Origin: Leptolyngbya sp. FACHB-60
GTDB lineage: Bacteria > Cyanobacteriota > Cyanobacteriia > Phormidesmidales > Phormidesmidaceae
NCBI RefSeq assembly: GCF_014695775.1
Contig: NZ_JACJOX010000022.1
Coordinates: 1 to 64,000 of the forward strand
Length of the DNA stretch: 64,000 nt
Direction: 5' to 3'
Part shown: in pieces, positions 45,358 to 53,463 of the stretch
Layout: every line of letters begins with the position of its first letter
How positions within the stretch are numbered: the stretch's first letter is position 1
Notes under the pieces: model-generated
Databases searched by the model: none
Told to the model about the DNA's origin: nothing
What the model saw: only the letters and a program-made list of their open reading frames with translations
Program-made: the position numbers and the translations under genes

Positions 45358-46086
45358 ATGGATAAACCCTATAAGCGAGTGCTGCTAAAACTTAGCGGTG
45401 AAGCCCTCATGGGCGACATGGATTACGGCATCGATCCTAACGTAGTAGAAGCCATCGCGGCCGAGATTGCCGAGGTGATTAAAGAAGATATTGAAATCGC
45501 TGTGGTGGTGGGTGCAGGCAACATCTTTCGCGGCATTAAAGGCTCGGCTGCCGGGATGGATCGAGCCACTGCTGACTACATTGGCATGATCGCCACAGTG
45601 ATGAATGCCATGACCCTGCAAGACTCGCTAGAGCGAATAGGGGTGCCGACTCGGGTGCAGACGGCGATCGCGATGCAAGAGGTCGCCGAGCCCTACATTC
45701 GCCGCCGTGCCATTCGCCACCTGGAGAAAAACCGGGTGGTTATTTTTGGGGCAGGCTCCGGCAATCCCTTCTTTACCACTGACACTACCGCTGCGCTGCG
45801 GGCGGCGGAGATCAACGCCGAGGTGGTGTTCAAAGCGACCAAGGTTGACGGCGTCTACGATTCTGATCCTAAAATTAATCCTAATGCCAAGCGCTTTCGC
45901 ACCCTCACCTACGGGTATGTGCTGCAGAACGATCTAAAAGTGATGGACAGCACCGCGATCGCCCTCTGTAAGGACAACAACATCCCTATCATGGTATTTG
46001 ACCTGTCGGTGCCTGGAAACATCAAGCGGGCGCTAATGGGCGAATCTATCGGCACGATTGTAGGAGAGTCTTGTAATGTCAGTTGA
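45358..46086 (+). CDS. pyrH: Uridylate (UMP) kinase
   Basis: A 242-residue hexameric UMP kinase of the amino-acid kinase fold, converting UMP to UDP. It shows [25 protein letters not shown], the nucleotide-binding [19 protein letters not shown] region and [10 protein letters not shown]. Its last 11 bases overlap the frr start, a conserved pyrH-frr pairing in bacteria, suggesting translational coupling. Confidence 0.97.
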   Translation: MDKPYKRVLLKLSGEALMGDMDYGIDPNVVEAIAAEIAEVIKEDIEIAVVVGAGNIFRGIKGSAAGMDRATADYIGMIATVMNAMTLQDSLERIGVPTRVQTAIAMQEVAEPYIRRRAIRHLEKNRVVIFGAGSGNPFFTTDTTAALRAAEINAEVVFKATKVDGVYDSDPKINPNAKRFRTLTYGYVLQNDLKVMDSTAIALCKDNNIPIMVFDLSVPGNIKRALMGESIGTIVGESCNVS

Positions 46087-46636
46087 CGATATTTTGCTTG
46101 AAACCGAAGACCAGATGCAGAAGTCTATTAAGGCGACTCAGAACAACTTCAACACGATTCGCACGGGGCGCGCCAACGCCTCGTTGCTCGATCGTATCGA
46201 GATCGACTACTACGGTGCCCAGACTCCCCTCAAGCAGATGGCCAACATCTCCATCCCCGACTCCACTACGCTGACGATTCAGCCCTACGACGCCAGCAGC
46301 CTAACCACCATCGAAAAAGCGATCTCGTTGTCTGACGTGGGCCTCACCCCTAACAACGATGGCCGGGTGATTCGCCTCAACATTCCGCCCCTGACCAGCG
46401 AGCGCCGCAAAGAGTTTGTCAAAACAGCGGGCAAAGTGGCTGAAGAAGGGCGCGTCTCCATTCGCAACCAGCGCCGCAACGGCATCGACGCGGTTAAAAA
46501 ACTAGAAAAGGCCAGCGACATCTCTGAGGACGAGTCGCGCGATGCCCAGGACGAGATTCAAAAGCTCACCGATAAATACATCGCTCAGCTCGACGAAGCC
46601 CTAGCCGCCAAAGAGAAAGACATTATGACCGTGTGA
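46076..46636 (+). CDS. frr: Ribosome recycling factor
   Basis: A 186-residue protein that, with EF-G, splits post-termination ribosomes. It has the usual [48 protein letters not shown] and C-terminal [13 protein letters not shown] lies about 10 bases before ATG 46076, inside the end of pyrH. An inverted repeat follows the stop. Confidence 0.97.
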   Translation: MSVDDILLETEDQMQKSIKATQNNFNTIRTGRANASLLDRIEIDYYGAQTPLKQMANISIPDSTTLTIQPYDASSLTTIEKAISLSDVGLTPNNDGRVIRLNIPPLTSERRKEFVKTAGKVAEEGRVSIRNQRRNGIDAVKKLEKASDISEDESRDAQDEIQKLTDKYIAQLDEALAAKEKDIMTV

Positions 46637-46646
46637 GATTTCAATT

Positions 46647-46674
46647 GTAGAGACGTGATCGATCGCGTCTCTAC
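46647..46674. repeat. Cyanobacterial-type inverted repeat downstream of frr
   Basis: GTAGAGACG and CGTCTCTAC are perfect 9-bp arms around TGATCGATCG. Repeats with the GTAGAGACG word are dispersed in many cyanobacterial genomes. Here it separates the convergent frr and 46685 genes and may serve as a transcript end. Confidence 0.85.
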
Positions 46675-46684
46675 GGAGTATTTC

Positions 46685-46843
46685 TTACGTCGCGCATTTC
46701 GGTCTAACAAAGTAGGCAAAGTGCATTGGGTAGCCCTCGGAGTAGAGCTTATCGACTCGGTTTTGGGCAATTTCTAGGCTTTGAAACACGTCTAAAACGG
46801 TTTCTCGGCCGTTGGCATAGCGAACGCAAAGTTCCCAAATCAT
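46685..46843 (-). CDS. Small conserved hypothetical protein
   Basis: A 52-residue protein beginning MIWELCVRYANGRETVLDVF, predicted beta-beta-alpha, with a helix SLEIAQNRVDKLYSEG and no membrane segment. The codon use and regular hydrophobic pattern support translation. ATG 46843 is chosen over a longer frame from 46924. I cannot assign a family. Confidence 0.55.
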   Translation of the reverse strand: MIWELCVRYANGRETVLDVFQSLEIAQNRVDKLYSEGYPMHFAYFVRPKCAT

Positions 46844-47020
46844 GGCGTTTTCCCTAATGGCAGTCCAAGGCAGCGATAGCGGGCCTGGCTTTACGATGGC
46901 TTTATGCAGGCTGGGTGTCTTCATCCTAGGTTTATCGCTTCAGGATGTACTCCGAGAAATCCACGAACTTAGACCTTTCAGATATTTGGGGCTTGGCATA
47001 TCTGAATTCCCTTGCCCCGG

Positions 47021-47049
47021 TTGACGCTCCCCGACAGCCCTGTTAGATT
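47021..47049 (+). promoter_or_regulatory. Predicted sigma-70-type promoter of the aroF leader
   Basis: TTGACG (47021-47026) and TAGATT (47044-47049) are separated by 17 bases. The expected start of transcription is near 47056, 22 bases before the first leader ORF and about 340 bases before aroF. Confidence 0.65.
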
Positions 47050-47077
47050 GCAGATACGTTTCAGCTCATCCGCAGCA

Positions 47078-47137
47078 ATGACCGCATCCGTCAGAGCATT
47101 TTATTTTTGGTGGCAGCTGTCGGTTCACAGGTCGTGA
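47078..47137 (+). CDS. First aromatic leader peptide of aroF
   Basis: A 19-codon ORF, MTASVRAFYFWWQLSVHRS, with consecutive Phe-Tyr-Phe-Trp-Trp codons at 47099-47113. It starts 22 bases after the predicted transcription start and ends where an antiterminator arm lies, as in amino-acid attenuators. The arm is in codons 15-18. A ribosome that completes the ORF and sits on its TGA would cover the arm, while one waiting for charged tRNA at the aromatic codons would leave most of it free. No clear ribosome-binding site is seen, which is common in cyanobacteria. The function is inferred from the layout. Confidence 0.72.
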   Translation: MTASVRAFYFWWQLSVHRS

Positions 47138-47168
47138 GCACCTTTTGTGTTGCCAACCTTGTGAACCG
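47121..47168 (+). promoter_or_regulatory. Antiterminator stem of the first attenuator
   Basis: CGGTTCACAGG (47121-47131) pairs with CTTGTGAACCG (47158-47168) over 11 positions with one G-U pair. The last five bases of the right arm (47164-47168) also begin the terminator stem, so the two structures exclude each other. A further weak hairpin, TGGCAGC (47111-47117) with GTTGCCA (47149-47155), starts in the second Trp codon. Confidence 0.72.
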
Positions 47169-47198
47169 CAGAGCTTACCCTCTGCGGTTTTGTTTTTT
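47164..47198 (+). terminator. First intrinsic terminator in the aroF leader
   Basis: AACCGCAGAG (47164-47173) and CTCTGCGGTT (47180-47189) form a perfect 10-bp stem with a 6-base loop, followed by TTGTTTTTT. It lies 27 bases after the first leader ORF and 199 bases before aroF. Confidence 0.88.
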
Positions 47199-47233
47199 GG
47201 TTTAATTCGTTAGCCCTTTTTGCTTTAGCCGCT

Positions 47234-47299
47234 ATGCAAATTTTCACCATCAATTGGTACTACGGTTTTTTTTACACCACCGGGTCAGGCTTGTGGTGA
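47234..47299 (+). CDS. Second aromatic leader peptide of aroF
   Basis: A 21-codon ORF starting MQIFTI with the aromatic core NWYYGFFY at 47252-47275 and ending GLW. Nine of 21 residues are aromatic, richest in Tyr and Phe. The stop is followed by a second antiterminator/terminator pair. The antiterminator left arm (47280-47289) lies in codons 16-19, five bases after the last Tyr codon, the same layout as the first leader ORF. It could only be reached by RNA polymerase that has passed the first terminator. Confidence 0.72.
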   Translation: MQIFTINWYYGFFYTTGSGLW

Positions 47300-47330
47300 T
47301 AGGTCTTCCTATGCCCTTTACCTGACCCGG
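47280..47330 (+). promoter_or_regulatory. Antiterminator stem of the second attenuator
   Basis: CCGGGTCAGG (47280-47289) and CCTGACCCGG (47321-47330) are perfect 10-bp arms. The right arm shares ACCCGG (47325-47330) with the second terminator, so only one of the two stems can form at a time. Confidence 0.75.
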
Positions 47331-47352
47331 AGCCTCTAGCTCCGGGTTTTTT
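47325..47352 (+). terminator. Second intrinsic terminator in the aroF leader
   Basis: ACCCGGAGC (47325-47333) and GCTCCGGGT (47339-47347) form a perfect 9-bp stem with a 5-base loop, followed by TTTTTT. It ends 45 bases before the aroF start codon. Confidence 0.9.
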
Positions 47353-47396
47353 GTTTTCTATTGCGATCGCCCCGTTCTTTATCCACTTTTCTCACC

Positions 47397-48290
47397 ATGA
47401 AAGACGCTGTTTTGACCCGCAAATCTAGCCTTGAGCACCGCTCGGTGGTGGCTCTGACCGATACCGTTGCCATCGGCGGCGACACCCTGCTGATTGTGGG
47501 CGGCCCCTGCGCCGTTGAAAGCGCCGAGCAGATGGAGCAGGTGGCCCACCATCTGGCCCCAACCCCCGTGCAGGCGCTGCGGGGCGGGGTCTTCAAGCCG
47601 CGCACGTCACCCTACGCATTCCAGGGCATGGGGGAAGCCGGGCTGCGCATTCTGGACGACATTCGGCAGCGGTTTCAGATGCCGGTGATCTCCGAGGTGA
47701 TGGCGATGGATCAAATTCCAGCAATGGTGACCCAGGTGGATGTGTTGCAGGTGGGCAGCCGCAACATGCAGAACTTTGACCTGCTCAAGGCTCTAGGTCG
47801 CATCGACAAGCCGGTGCTGCTCAAGCGTGGGCTAGCGGCCACTGTCGAAGAGTTTGTCATGGCGGCGGAATATATTCTTAGCCACGGTAACCCCAACGTG
47901 ATTCTCTGCGAGCGGGGCATTCGCAGCTTTGATACCTACACCCGCAACGTGCTGGATCTGGGGGCAGTAGTAGCATTAAAACAACTCACTCACCTGCCGG
48001 TGATGGTGGACCCCAGCCATGCTGCTGGCAAGCGGGAGCTGGTGCCCGATCTGGCGCGGGCGGCGATCGCCGCTGGGGCCGACGGGCTGATTGTCGAGTG
48101 CCACCCGGTGCCCCATGAGTCTGTGTCAGATGCGCGCCAAGCCCTTACCCTAGAGGAGATGACTATGCTGGCTGACAGTCTCGAACCCCTAGCCATAGCT
48201 CTGGGTCGTCGCTTAGCTAGATCAGTGGTCACTGGCACCGCTCTACAGTCATCAGATCGGGCTCTGGAAGAGACTGCGATCGCCGCCTAA
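47397..48290 (+). CDS. aroF: DAHP synthase, type I-beta (3-deoxy-7-phosphoheptulonate synthase)
   Basis: A 297-residue enzyme that condenses PEP and erythrose-4-phosphate in the first step of the shikimate pathway. The motifs GPCAVES (36-42), [47 protein letters not shown] and [12 protein letters not shown] are all present, with the active-site metal ligands among them. Only about 35 residues precede GPCAVES, so the N-terminal ferredoxin-like feedback domain of the Thermotoga-type enzyme is absent. The leader at 47056-47396 carries two predicted attenuators. ATG 47397 is chosen; an in-frame TTG at 47361 is less likely. Confidence 0.95.
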   Translation: MKDAVLTRKSSLEHRSVVALTDTVAIGGDTLLIVGGPCAVESAEQMEQVAHHLAPTPVQALRGGVFKPRTSPYAFQGMGEAGLRILDDIRQRFQMPVISEVMAMDQIPAMVTQVDVLQVGSRNMQNFDLLKALGRIDKPVLLKRGLAATVEEFVMAAEYILSHGNPNVILCERGIRSFDTYTRNVLDLGAVVALKQLTHLPVMVDPSHAAGKRELVPDLARAAIAAGADGLIVECHPVPHESVSDARQALTLEEMTMLADSLEPLAIALGRRLARSVVTGTALQSSDRALEETAIAA

Positions 48291-48395
48291 ATCAGCGTCA
48301 TCAGCATTCGCAATAGGTGTCATTAGCAAAGACCGCTGTCATTGGGCTTCATATTTTGTTACAACATAAGGGGAATTAGGTTGGTAATAACCTCT

Positions 48396-49190
48396 ATGTT
48401 TGGTGGCTTTACCGGGTTTCAGTCCAAAGGATCCAATGACTTTGGCGAAAGGATGATTAACTCTGTGGCTACCCAGTCGCTGCGTCACCTATTTAGCCGC
48501 AGCGATGCTGTGGAAGTAGCGGTGCGCTGCTCTCCCTCCAGCAAGCTTCTTCAGGGCACCATTGACAGTTTTCGTATGGAAGGGCGTGGCCTTGTAATTC
48601 GCAAAGAATTTGAGGCCGCCGAGATGATGTTTGAGACCGATACAGTGTCGATCGACGTCGGGTCGGCGATCGGCGGCAAAATTCGCCTGCGCCAACCCAC
48701 CCAGGCGGTGGCCCAGGTGACGTTGAACGAAGACGCCATCAACCGCGCCTTTGAGGCCGAGCTGGTGCGCCAGCACCTCGAAGGGGTTACTGATGAGGCG
48801 GTCACCTCGCTCTCGGGGGGCGACCCTGTCACCTTTCGGGATATCAACATCACGCTGTTGCCCGACCAGGCCGTCAAAATTACGGCTAAGACCGATTTGC
48901 CCAACCACAAAGATGTGCCCATTCAAATGTCGGCCCAGGTCACGGTCGAAAAGCGGCGGCGAATTATTTTTGCCAACGCAGAATTTTTGCCCGAGGGCGT
49001 TCCCGAAGCGCTGACCTCGATCTCGGAGACTCTAACCAAAGGCTTTGCGGAGGTGCTCAACCGCATGGTCGACTTAGAGCGTTTTAACCTCGATGGGGTG
49101 CTGCTGCGGGTCAACCGCCTAGAAACTCAGGGTAAACAGCTGGTGTTTAGCGGCTACGCCCAGATCGAGCATTTCCCCGGCACGATGTAA
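48396..49190 (+). CDS. DUF2993 (LmeA-like) protein
   Basis: A 264-residue protein of the DUF2993 family, which has a tubular lipid-binding-like fold in LmeA of mycobacteria. It contains SRSDAVEVAVRCSPSSKLLQGTIDSF, a long beta-rich core, and the C-terminal NLDGVLLRVNRLETQGKQLVFSGYAQIEHFP. No clear signal peptide is seen, unlike some relatives. Cyanobacterial members are of unknown function. ATG 48396 is chosen over an upstream in-frame codon at 48342. Confidence 0.83.
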   Translation: MFGGFTGFQSKGSNDFGERMINSVATQSLRHLFSRSDAVEVAVRCSPSSKLLQGTIDSFRMEGRGLVIRKEFEAAEMMFETDTVSIDVGSAIGGKIRLRQPTQAVAQVTLNEDAINRAFEAELVRQHLEGVTDEAVTSLSGGDPVTFRDINITLLPDQAVKITAKTDLPNHKDVPIQMSAQVTVEKRRRIIFANAEFLPEGVPEALTSISETLTKGFAEVLNRMVDLERFNLDGVLLRVNRLETQGKQLVFSGYAQIEHFPGTM

Positions 49191-49248
49191 AGGTTTCAGG
49201 TTCGAAGTTTAGGCCACCCTTAAACCCTGCCCTTGAACCTGAAACCTT
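49190..49248. repeat. 14-bp inverted repeat downstream of the DUF2993 gene
   Basis: AAGGTTTCAGGTTC (49190-49203) and GAACCTGAAACCTT (49235-49248) are perfect arms, starting at the stop codon. The next gene starts 47 bases later on the same strand, so a transcript end or stabilising hairpin is likely. Confidence 0.85.
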
Positions 49249-49294
49249 GCTTGGCCAGTATCATAGTTGGGTTCTTGGGTTAGGCATCGGCGCT

Positions 49295-49954
49295 ATGGGT
49301 AACTGGTTTACGGCGGGGGGCGTGGTCATGTGGCCACTGCTGCTGTGTTCGCTGCTGACCCTGACCCTTGCCGTGGAGCGAGGCTGGTTTTGGTTGCAAA
49401 TTGGCCGTCAGCAGCGGGGGCTGGTGCCCCAGGCCCTCAGCACCTTTAGCCAAAACCCCCAGCGGGCGATCGCCAAACTCAAGCAGCACCAGCAGTTGCC
49501 CATTGCCCGTATCTTTCTGGCCGCCCTCACCTTAGGTGACGCCACCCCCGAAGAATTTCGCCTAGCCCTAGAGAGCGCCGCCCAGGCCGAGTTGCCGGTG
49601 CTGAAACGATTCCAAACCCTATTTGAAACGGTGGTAGGGGTGGCACCGCTGTTGGGGTTGCTCGGGACGGTGCTAGGCCTGATGCAGACGTTTTCGACCC
49701 TTCAATTGGGTGATACCGGTGGCCCGGCCGCCAGCGGCGTCACCGCTGGGGTAAGCGAAGCCCTGATCTCTACGGCGGCGGGGCTGGTCGTTGCTCTAGT
49801 GGCGCTGCTATTGACCAACCTGTTTCAGGGCCTGTATCGCCGCCAGCGGGCCTTTATTCAAGAGGCTGGAGGTAAGTTGGAGATTCTCCATCGCCGCGCC
49901 CAGCGCCAGGGATCGATTAGTTCCAATGTCTTTTTGCCGGGGAGCCTGCCGTGA
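49295..49954 (+). CDS. MotA/TolQ/ExbB proton-channel family protein
   Basis: A 219-residue protein with three membrane helices (about 10-30, 115-140 and 158-182). VAPLLGLLGTVLGLMQTF followed by ISTAAGLVVALVALLL is the family signature. It would use the proton gradient to energise an ExbD/TolR-type partner, but no ExbD gene is next to it. ATG 49295 is chosen. The stop overlaps the start of the flavoprotein gene by four bases. Confidence 0.87.
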   Translation: MGNWFTAGGVVMWPLLLCSLLTLTLAVERGWFWLQIGRQQRGLVPQALSTFSQNPQRAIAKLKQHQQLPIARIFLAALTLGDATPEEFRLALESAAQAELPVLKRFQTLFETVVGVAPLLGLLGTVLGLMQTFSTLQLGDTGGPAASGVTAGVSEALISTAAGLVVALVALLLTNLFQGLYRRQRAFIQEAGGKLEILHRRAQRQGSISSNVFLPGSLP

Positions 49955-51225
49955 GGGGTGATGGTCTTGGGAGGTCGGGATCAGCCCAGTACGCAGCGGT
50001 GATTGTGGTGGGAGCTGGGGCGGCAGGGCTATTTGGGGCGATCGCCTGTGCCGAGGCTAACCCTGGCCAATCCATCCACATCTTTGAGGCAGGCCGTGAC
50101 CCCCTAGCCAAGGTGAGAATTTCGGGCGGGGGCCGCTGCAACGTCACCCACGCCTGTTTTGACCCAGCAGTGCTGGTTAACCACTATCCCAGGGGCGATC
50201 GCGCCCTGCGCGGTCCCTTTAGCCGCTTTCAGCCTCGCGACACGGTGGAGTGGTTTGAGCAGCGCGGGGTGCGGCTCAAGACCGAAGCCGATGGCCGCAT
50301 GTTTCCGACCACCGACGACTCAGGCACCATCGTTGACTGCCTGCTGGGAGAAGCCCGGCGGTTGGGCATTCAGTTGCACACCAGCCAGGCGATCGCCCAA
50401 ATTCACCACGACGACGATGGCTTTTGGCTGACGACTAGGGCTGGGGCTGAGTGGCACTGCGATCGCCTACTGTTGGCCACTGGCAGCAGCCCCGGCGGCT
50501 ACCGGCTGGCCCTCAAGCTCGGTCACGACCTGGTACCGCCTGTGCCCTCGCTATTCACCTTCAACATTCCCGACTCGGCTCTGCACGACCTGGCCGGGGT
50601 TTCGGTTGAGACCGTGCAACTCAGCCTGGCTGTCGAAAATTCTCCCGCCCTGACCCAGAGCGGCCCGCTGCTGATTACCCATTGGGGGGTGAGTGGCCCG
50701 GCGGTGCTCAAGCTGTCGGCCTACGGGGCGGTAGGGCTACACAGCCAGCGCTACCGAGCGACGCTGACCGTGAACTGGTTACCGGCCCTCAAGCAAGACC
50801 AGGTGCGGCAGAAGCTAATGAGCCTCAAGCAAGAGCAAGGCAAACGGCAGGTGGCAGCGTTTTCGCCGTTTCCAGAACTGTCACGGCGGTTATGGCAGTA
50901 TTTGATTCAGCACCGGGCCAAGTTGACTACTCAGCTAAACTGGGCCGACCTATCTAAGGGGCAGGTGCAAGCGCTGGTGACGGAGTTGACGCGGGGGGAA
51001 TATGCGATCGCAGGCAAAGGTGTCTTCAAAGACGAATTTGTCACCTGTGGCGGCATTCCCCTGCCCGAAGTCAACTTCAAAACCCTGGAGAGCCGCCGCT
51101 GCCCGGGGCTGTACCTGGCGGGCGAAATTCTCAATATCGACGGCATCACGGGCGGTTTCAACTTTCAAAACGCCTGGACTACGGGCTGGCTAGCTGGGCA
51201 AGCGATGGCAGCAGCGATGAGCTAA
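49951..51225 (+). CDS. NAD(P)/FAD-dependent oxidoreductase, HI0933/YhiN-like
   Basis: A 424-residue flavoprotein. The FAD-binding GAGAAGLFGAIACAE is at about 18-32, FEAGRDPLAKVRISGGGRCNVTH follows, LLATGSSPGG is in the middle, and GVFKDEFVTCGGIPLPEVNFKTLESR and GEILNIDGITGGFNFQNAWTTG are at the end. These define the HI0933-like family. The substrate is unknown. It starts with GTG overlapping the TolQ-like gene, so translation is coupled. Confidence 0.92.
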   Translation: MRGDGLGRSGSAQYAAVIVVGAGAAGLFGAIACAEANPGQSIHIFEAGRDPLAKVRISGGGRCNVTHACFDPAVLVNHYPRGDRALRGPFSRFQPRDTVEWFEQRGVRLKTEADGRMFPTTDDSGTIVDCLLGEARRLGIQLHTSQAIAQIHHDDDGFWLTTRAGAEWHCDRLLLATGSSPGGYRLALKLGHDLVPPVPSLFTFNIPDSALHDLAGVSVETVQLSLAVENSPALTQSGPLLITHWGVSGPAVLKLSAYGAVGLHSQRYRATLTVNWLPALKQDQVRQKLMSLKQEQGKRQVAAFSPFPELSRRLWQYLIQHRAKLTTQLNWADLSKGQVQALVTELTRGEYAIAGKGVFKDEFVTCGGIPLPEVNFKTLESRRCPGLYLAGEILNIDGITGGFNFQNAWTTGWLAGQAMAAAMS

Positions 51226-51557
51226 CGATAGAACCATAGTTCCACTGGGCAGCATTGTCATAACTCAAGAGCAAGCCAATGCTTTAGAGAAGAGCTAGCA
51301 GCCCAATTCTGGGTCTGGCAGATCTTGGTAAAGTTATAGGCGCAGCGATCGCGGCCCTGTTTCTATCTATCGCGCTCAAACGGGCTTAGGGAGCGCAGGC
51401 CCTAGCCCGCCATGCAGGATCAACCTTTTGATATAGAGCAGTGTCAGGGCTAGCGGAGATGATAATGCTAGGGAAATAGCGGTTTGGTGCGATCGCTGCT
51501 GCCCCCACAAACCCTCAAACAGCATTATGGTGTACTCAGACAACCTAAACTTTCTTG
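51226..51557. other. Intergenic region, no gene recognised
   Basis: About 330 bases between the flavoprotein and the GDSL gene on the same strand. It should carry the GDSL promoter. No repeat, hairpin or small ORF stands out. Confidence 0.5.
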
Positions 51558-52283
51558 ATGAGCAAGACGTTTAAAGCCGGGTTGATGAGTTTATGCCTTG
51601 GCGGGGTGCTGCTTTTGACAGCATGTAATGACCCTCAGCCACCCGTTATGGACCAGCCCAATACCAATACTCTCAGCGAAACCAGCGAAACTCTGAGCGA
51701 AGATGTCAACAACCTGAACCGAGGCAGCGGAGCGCAAATCATCGCGCTGGGCGATAGCATCACAGCGGGGTTCGGCATTGGTCCTGAGGCCGCCTACCCA
51801 AACCTGCTCAGTCAAACCTTAGACTTACCCATTGTCAACCAGGGTAGAAGTGGCGACACCACTGAAGCAGCGCTAAATCGCTTACAACAAGATGTCATAG
51901 CAGCTGATCCTTGGTTAGTGATTGTCGGGCTAGGCGGCAATGACTATTTAAGACAAGTTCCACCCTCCCAAACCGAAGCAAACCTGCGGCAAATTGTGAC
52001 CCGCCTGCAACAGGTGGGGGCTATTGTAGTGATATTAGGTATGGATATTAGCCCCTTTAGTAGCAACTACGAAGGGTTATATCAGCGAGTAGCAAACGAT
52101 ACCCAGGCCCATCTCATTCCTGGGGTTTTAGAAGGTCTAAACGATCCGCGTTATCTATACGATCAAATTCATCCCAACCAAGCTGGACAACGAATTTTAG
52201 CAAATCGCATTGCTGAAGGATTGCAGCCGCTTTTACGAGACGCGACACTGCCTCCTCATCTATCCAATCAGCGACAGAATTAA
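51558..52283 (+). CDS. GDSL/SGNH-type esterase, lipoprotein (TesA-like)
   Basis: A 241-residue exported esterase. The lipobox LLLTAC near residues 18-23 indicates a lipidated Cys. The SGNH blocks are ALGDSITAGFGI (nucleophile Ser), NQGRSGDTT (Gly), GLGGNDYLR (Asn) and YDQIHPNQAG (Asp and His). It resembles arylesterase/lysophospholipase TesA and should act in the periplasm or outer membrane. ATG 51558 is chosen over a TTG three bases earlier. Confidence 0.9.
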   Translation: MSKTFKAGLMSLCLGGVLLLTACNDPQPPVMDQPNTNTLSETSETLSEDVNNLNRGSGAQIIALGDSITAGFGIGPEAAYPNLLSQTLDLPIVNQGRSGDTTEAALNRLQQDVIAADPWLVIVGLGGNDYLRQVPPSQTEANLRQIVTRLQQVGAIVVILGMDISPFSSNYEGLYQRVANDTQAHLIPGVLEGLNDPRYLYDQIHPNQAGQRILANRIAEGLQPLLRDATLPPHLSNQRQN

Positions 52284-52540
52284 AGTAATGGGTAACGACC
52301 AAGCCGTAGGGCCTGGTTGAACTTTTAACGTAACCTCGGTTCAGAGACAGTACCATCCTGTTCTGGATGTTGGCAGATTCTCTCACTGGTAGCGACGTTA
52401 GCTTCAAGCGCATCATTCTATGGGGGCACGCCGCTAGTGGACAGATATGTACCCTGCTTGGAATGGCATTGGGTACGTATCCACGTTTAACTAAAGTATT
52501 CGTTGCTCCAACCGTCTGCACCTTAATAACTATCAACGCC

Positions 52541-53077
52541 GTGAAGACATTTTCTGAAGCTGTTGCCATTGGCAAAGTAACCACTGCTGAGGCCTTAGAT
52601 ATTTTCGACAGTCTTGACACCGTCGCTGTCAGTGACATGATTGGCCCATGGCAAGGGTCGAGCTTTCCGACCGATCATCCCCTCGATGGGGCCCTCGAAG
52701 CCTATCACTGGCACGGCAAGCGGTTCGACACCCCAGAGCACGTTCATCCACTCATTTTTAAGACCATGGATGGCAACACGGCCAGCGTCAATCCACTTTG
52801 GACTTTGCCACTAGTTAGCTGGATTGATCGATTGCCAATTCCAAAGTCAGAGGCGATGGGAAATATCTTTCAGGCCAGCCTTTTTTTGTTTTCCACCAAT
52901 CAATCTTGTGCGCGGCTTCGCCCGGTCATTTATCGAGGTAAAGAGACCGCAACGATGATCTACGACAGTCTTCCGATCAACGATATTTTTCGCAAGGTGG
53001 ATGATCGGACGGTGCTAGGCCTAATGGATTTAAAGGGTATGGAATGCCCGTTCTTTTTTGTGTTGCAGCGGGAGTAA
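52541..53077 (+). CDS. DUF4334/GXWXG family protein
   Basis: About 178 residues with the GXWXG motif near the N-terminus (MIGPWQGSSFPTDHPLDGALEAYHWHGKRF) and a DUF4334 C-terminal part ending ALGLMDLKGMECPFFFVLQRE-like (VLGLMDLKGMECPF). Family members bind small hydrophobic ligands by their fold, but no function is established. GTG 52541 is chosen because family proteins begin close to this point; the frame is open back to ATG 52367 with sequence that does not look conserved. Confidence 0.78.
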   Translation: MKTFSEAVAIGKVTTAEALDIFDSLDTVAVSDMIGPWQGSSFPTDHPLDGALEAYHWHGKRFDTPEHVHPLIFKTMDGNTASVNPLWTLPLVSWIDRLPIPKSEAMGNIFQASLFLFSTNQSCARLRPVIYRGKETATMIYDSLPINDIFRKVDDRTVLGLMDLKGMECPFFFVLQRE

Positions 53078-53463
53078 ACCAGGTAAGGAATCTCTCGTTA
53101 ATCCAGGTATATAGGCACTTCTTGATCTAGGAAAATTTAGGTTTCAGCGATCGCTCAAGCTACACCCAAAGTTTGCTAACTCCTTCAAATTAGTCCTTCT
53201 GATAGAGCTGTAGAGATAGATTGTTGGGTAAAAGCCGAGGTGTAATGCCACCTCTTTCTAAACCTATGGCTACCAGCACCTTTGAGCCGTTTGCCACACA
53301 GGCAGCGATCGCCTCCTCGACGTCTACCGCACCTACATTTCGCCTCGAAAAGGGTTCTCTTGTTCTCATAGAGTCCTGCACGGTCGGCAGTCTTGCTCAG
53401 ATTACGCTAGGGGCATTTTGGTAGCTCAGACTTTAAGCGTGGCGATCCGCATAGCTCTACCAC
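53078..53463. other. Intergenic region, no confident gene
   Basis: About 385 bases between convergent genes. A 63-codon minus frame (53190-53381) has a reasonable hydrophobic pattern but no recognisable family, and its plus-strand counterpart is also open, so neither is called. Confidence 0.4.

Noticed and set aside
53190..53381. A 63-codon minus-strand frame
   Set aside because: The opposite strand is also open, and there is no recognisable family. It stays a weak possibility.
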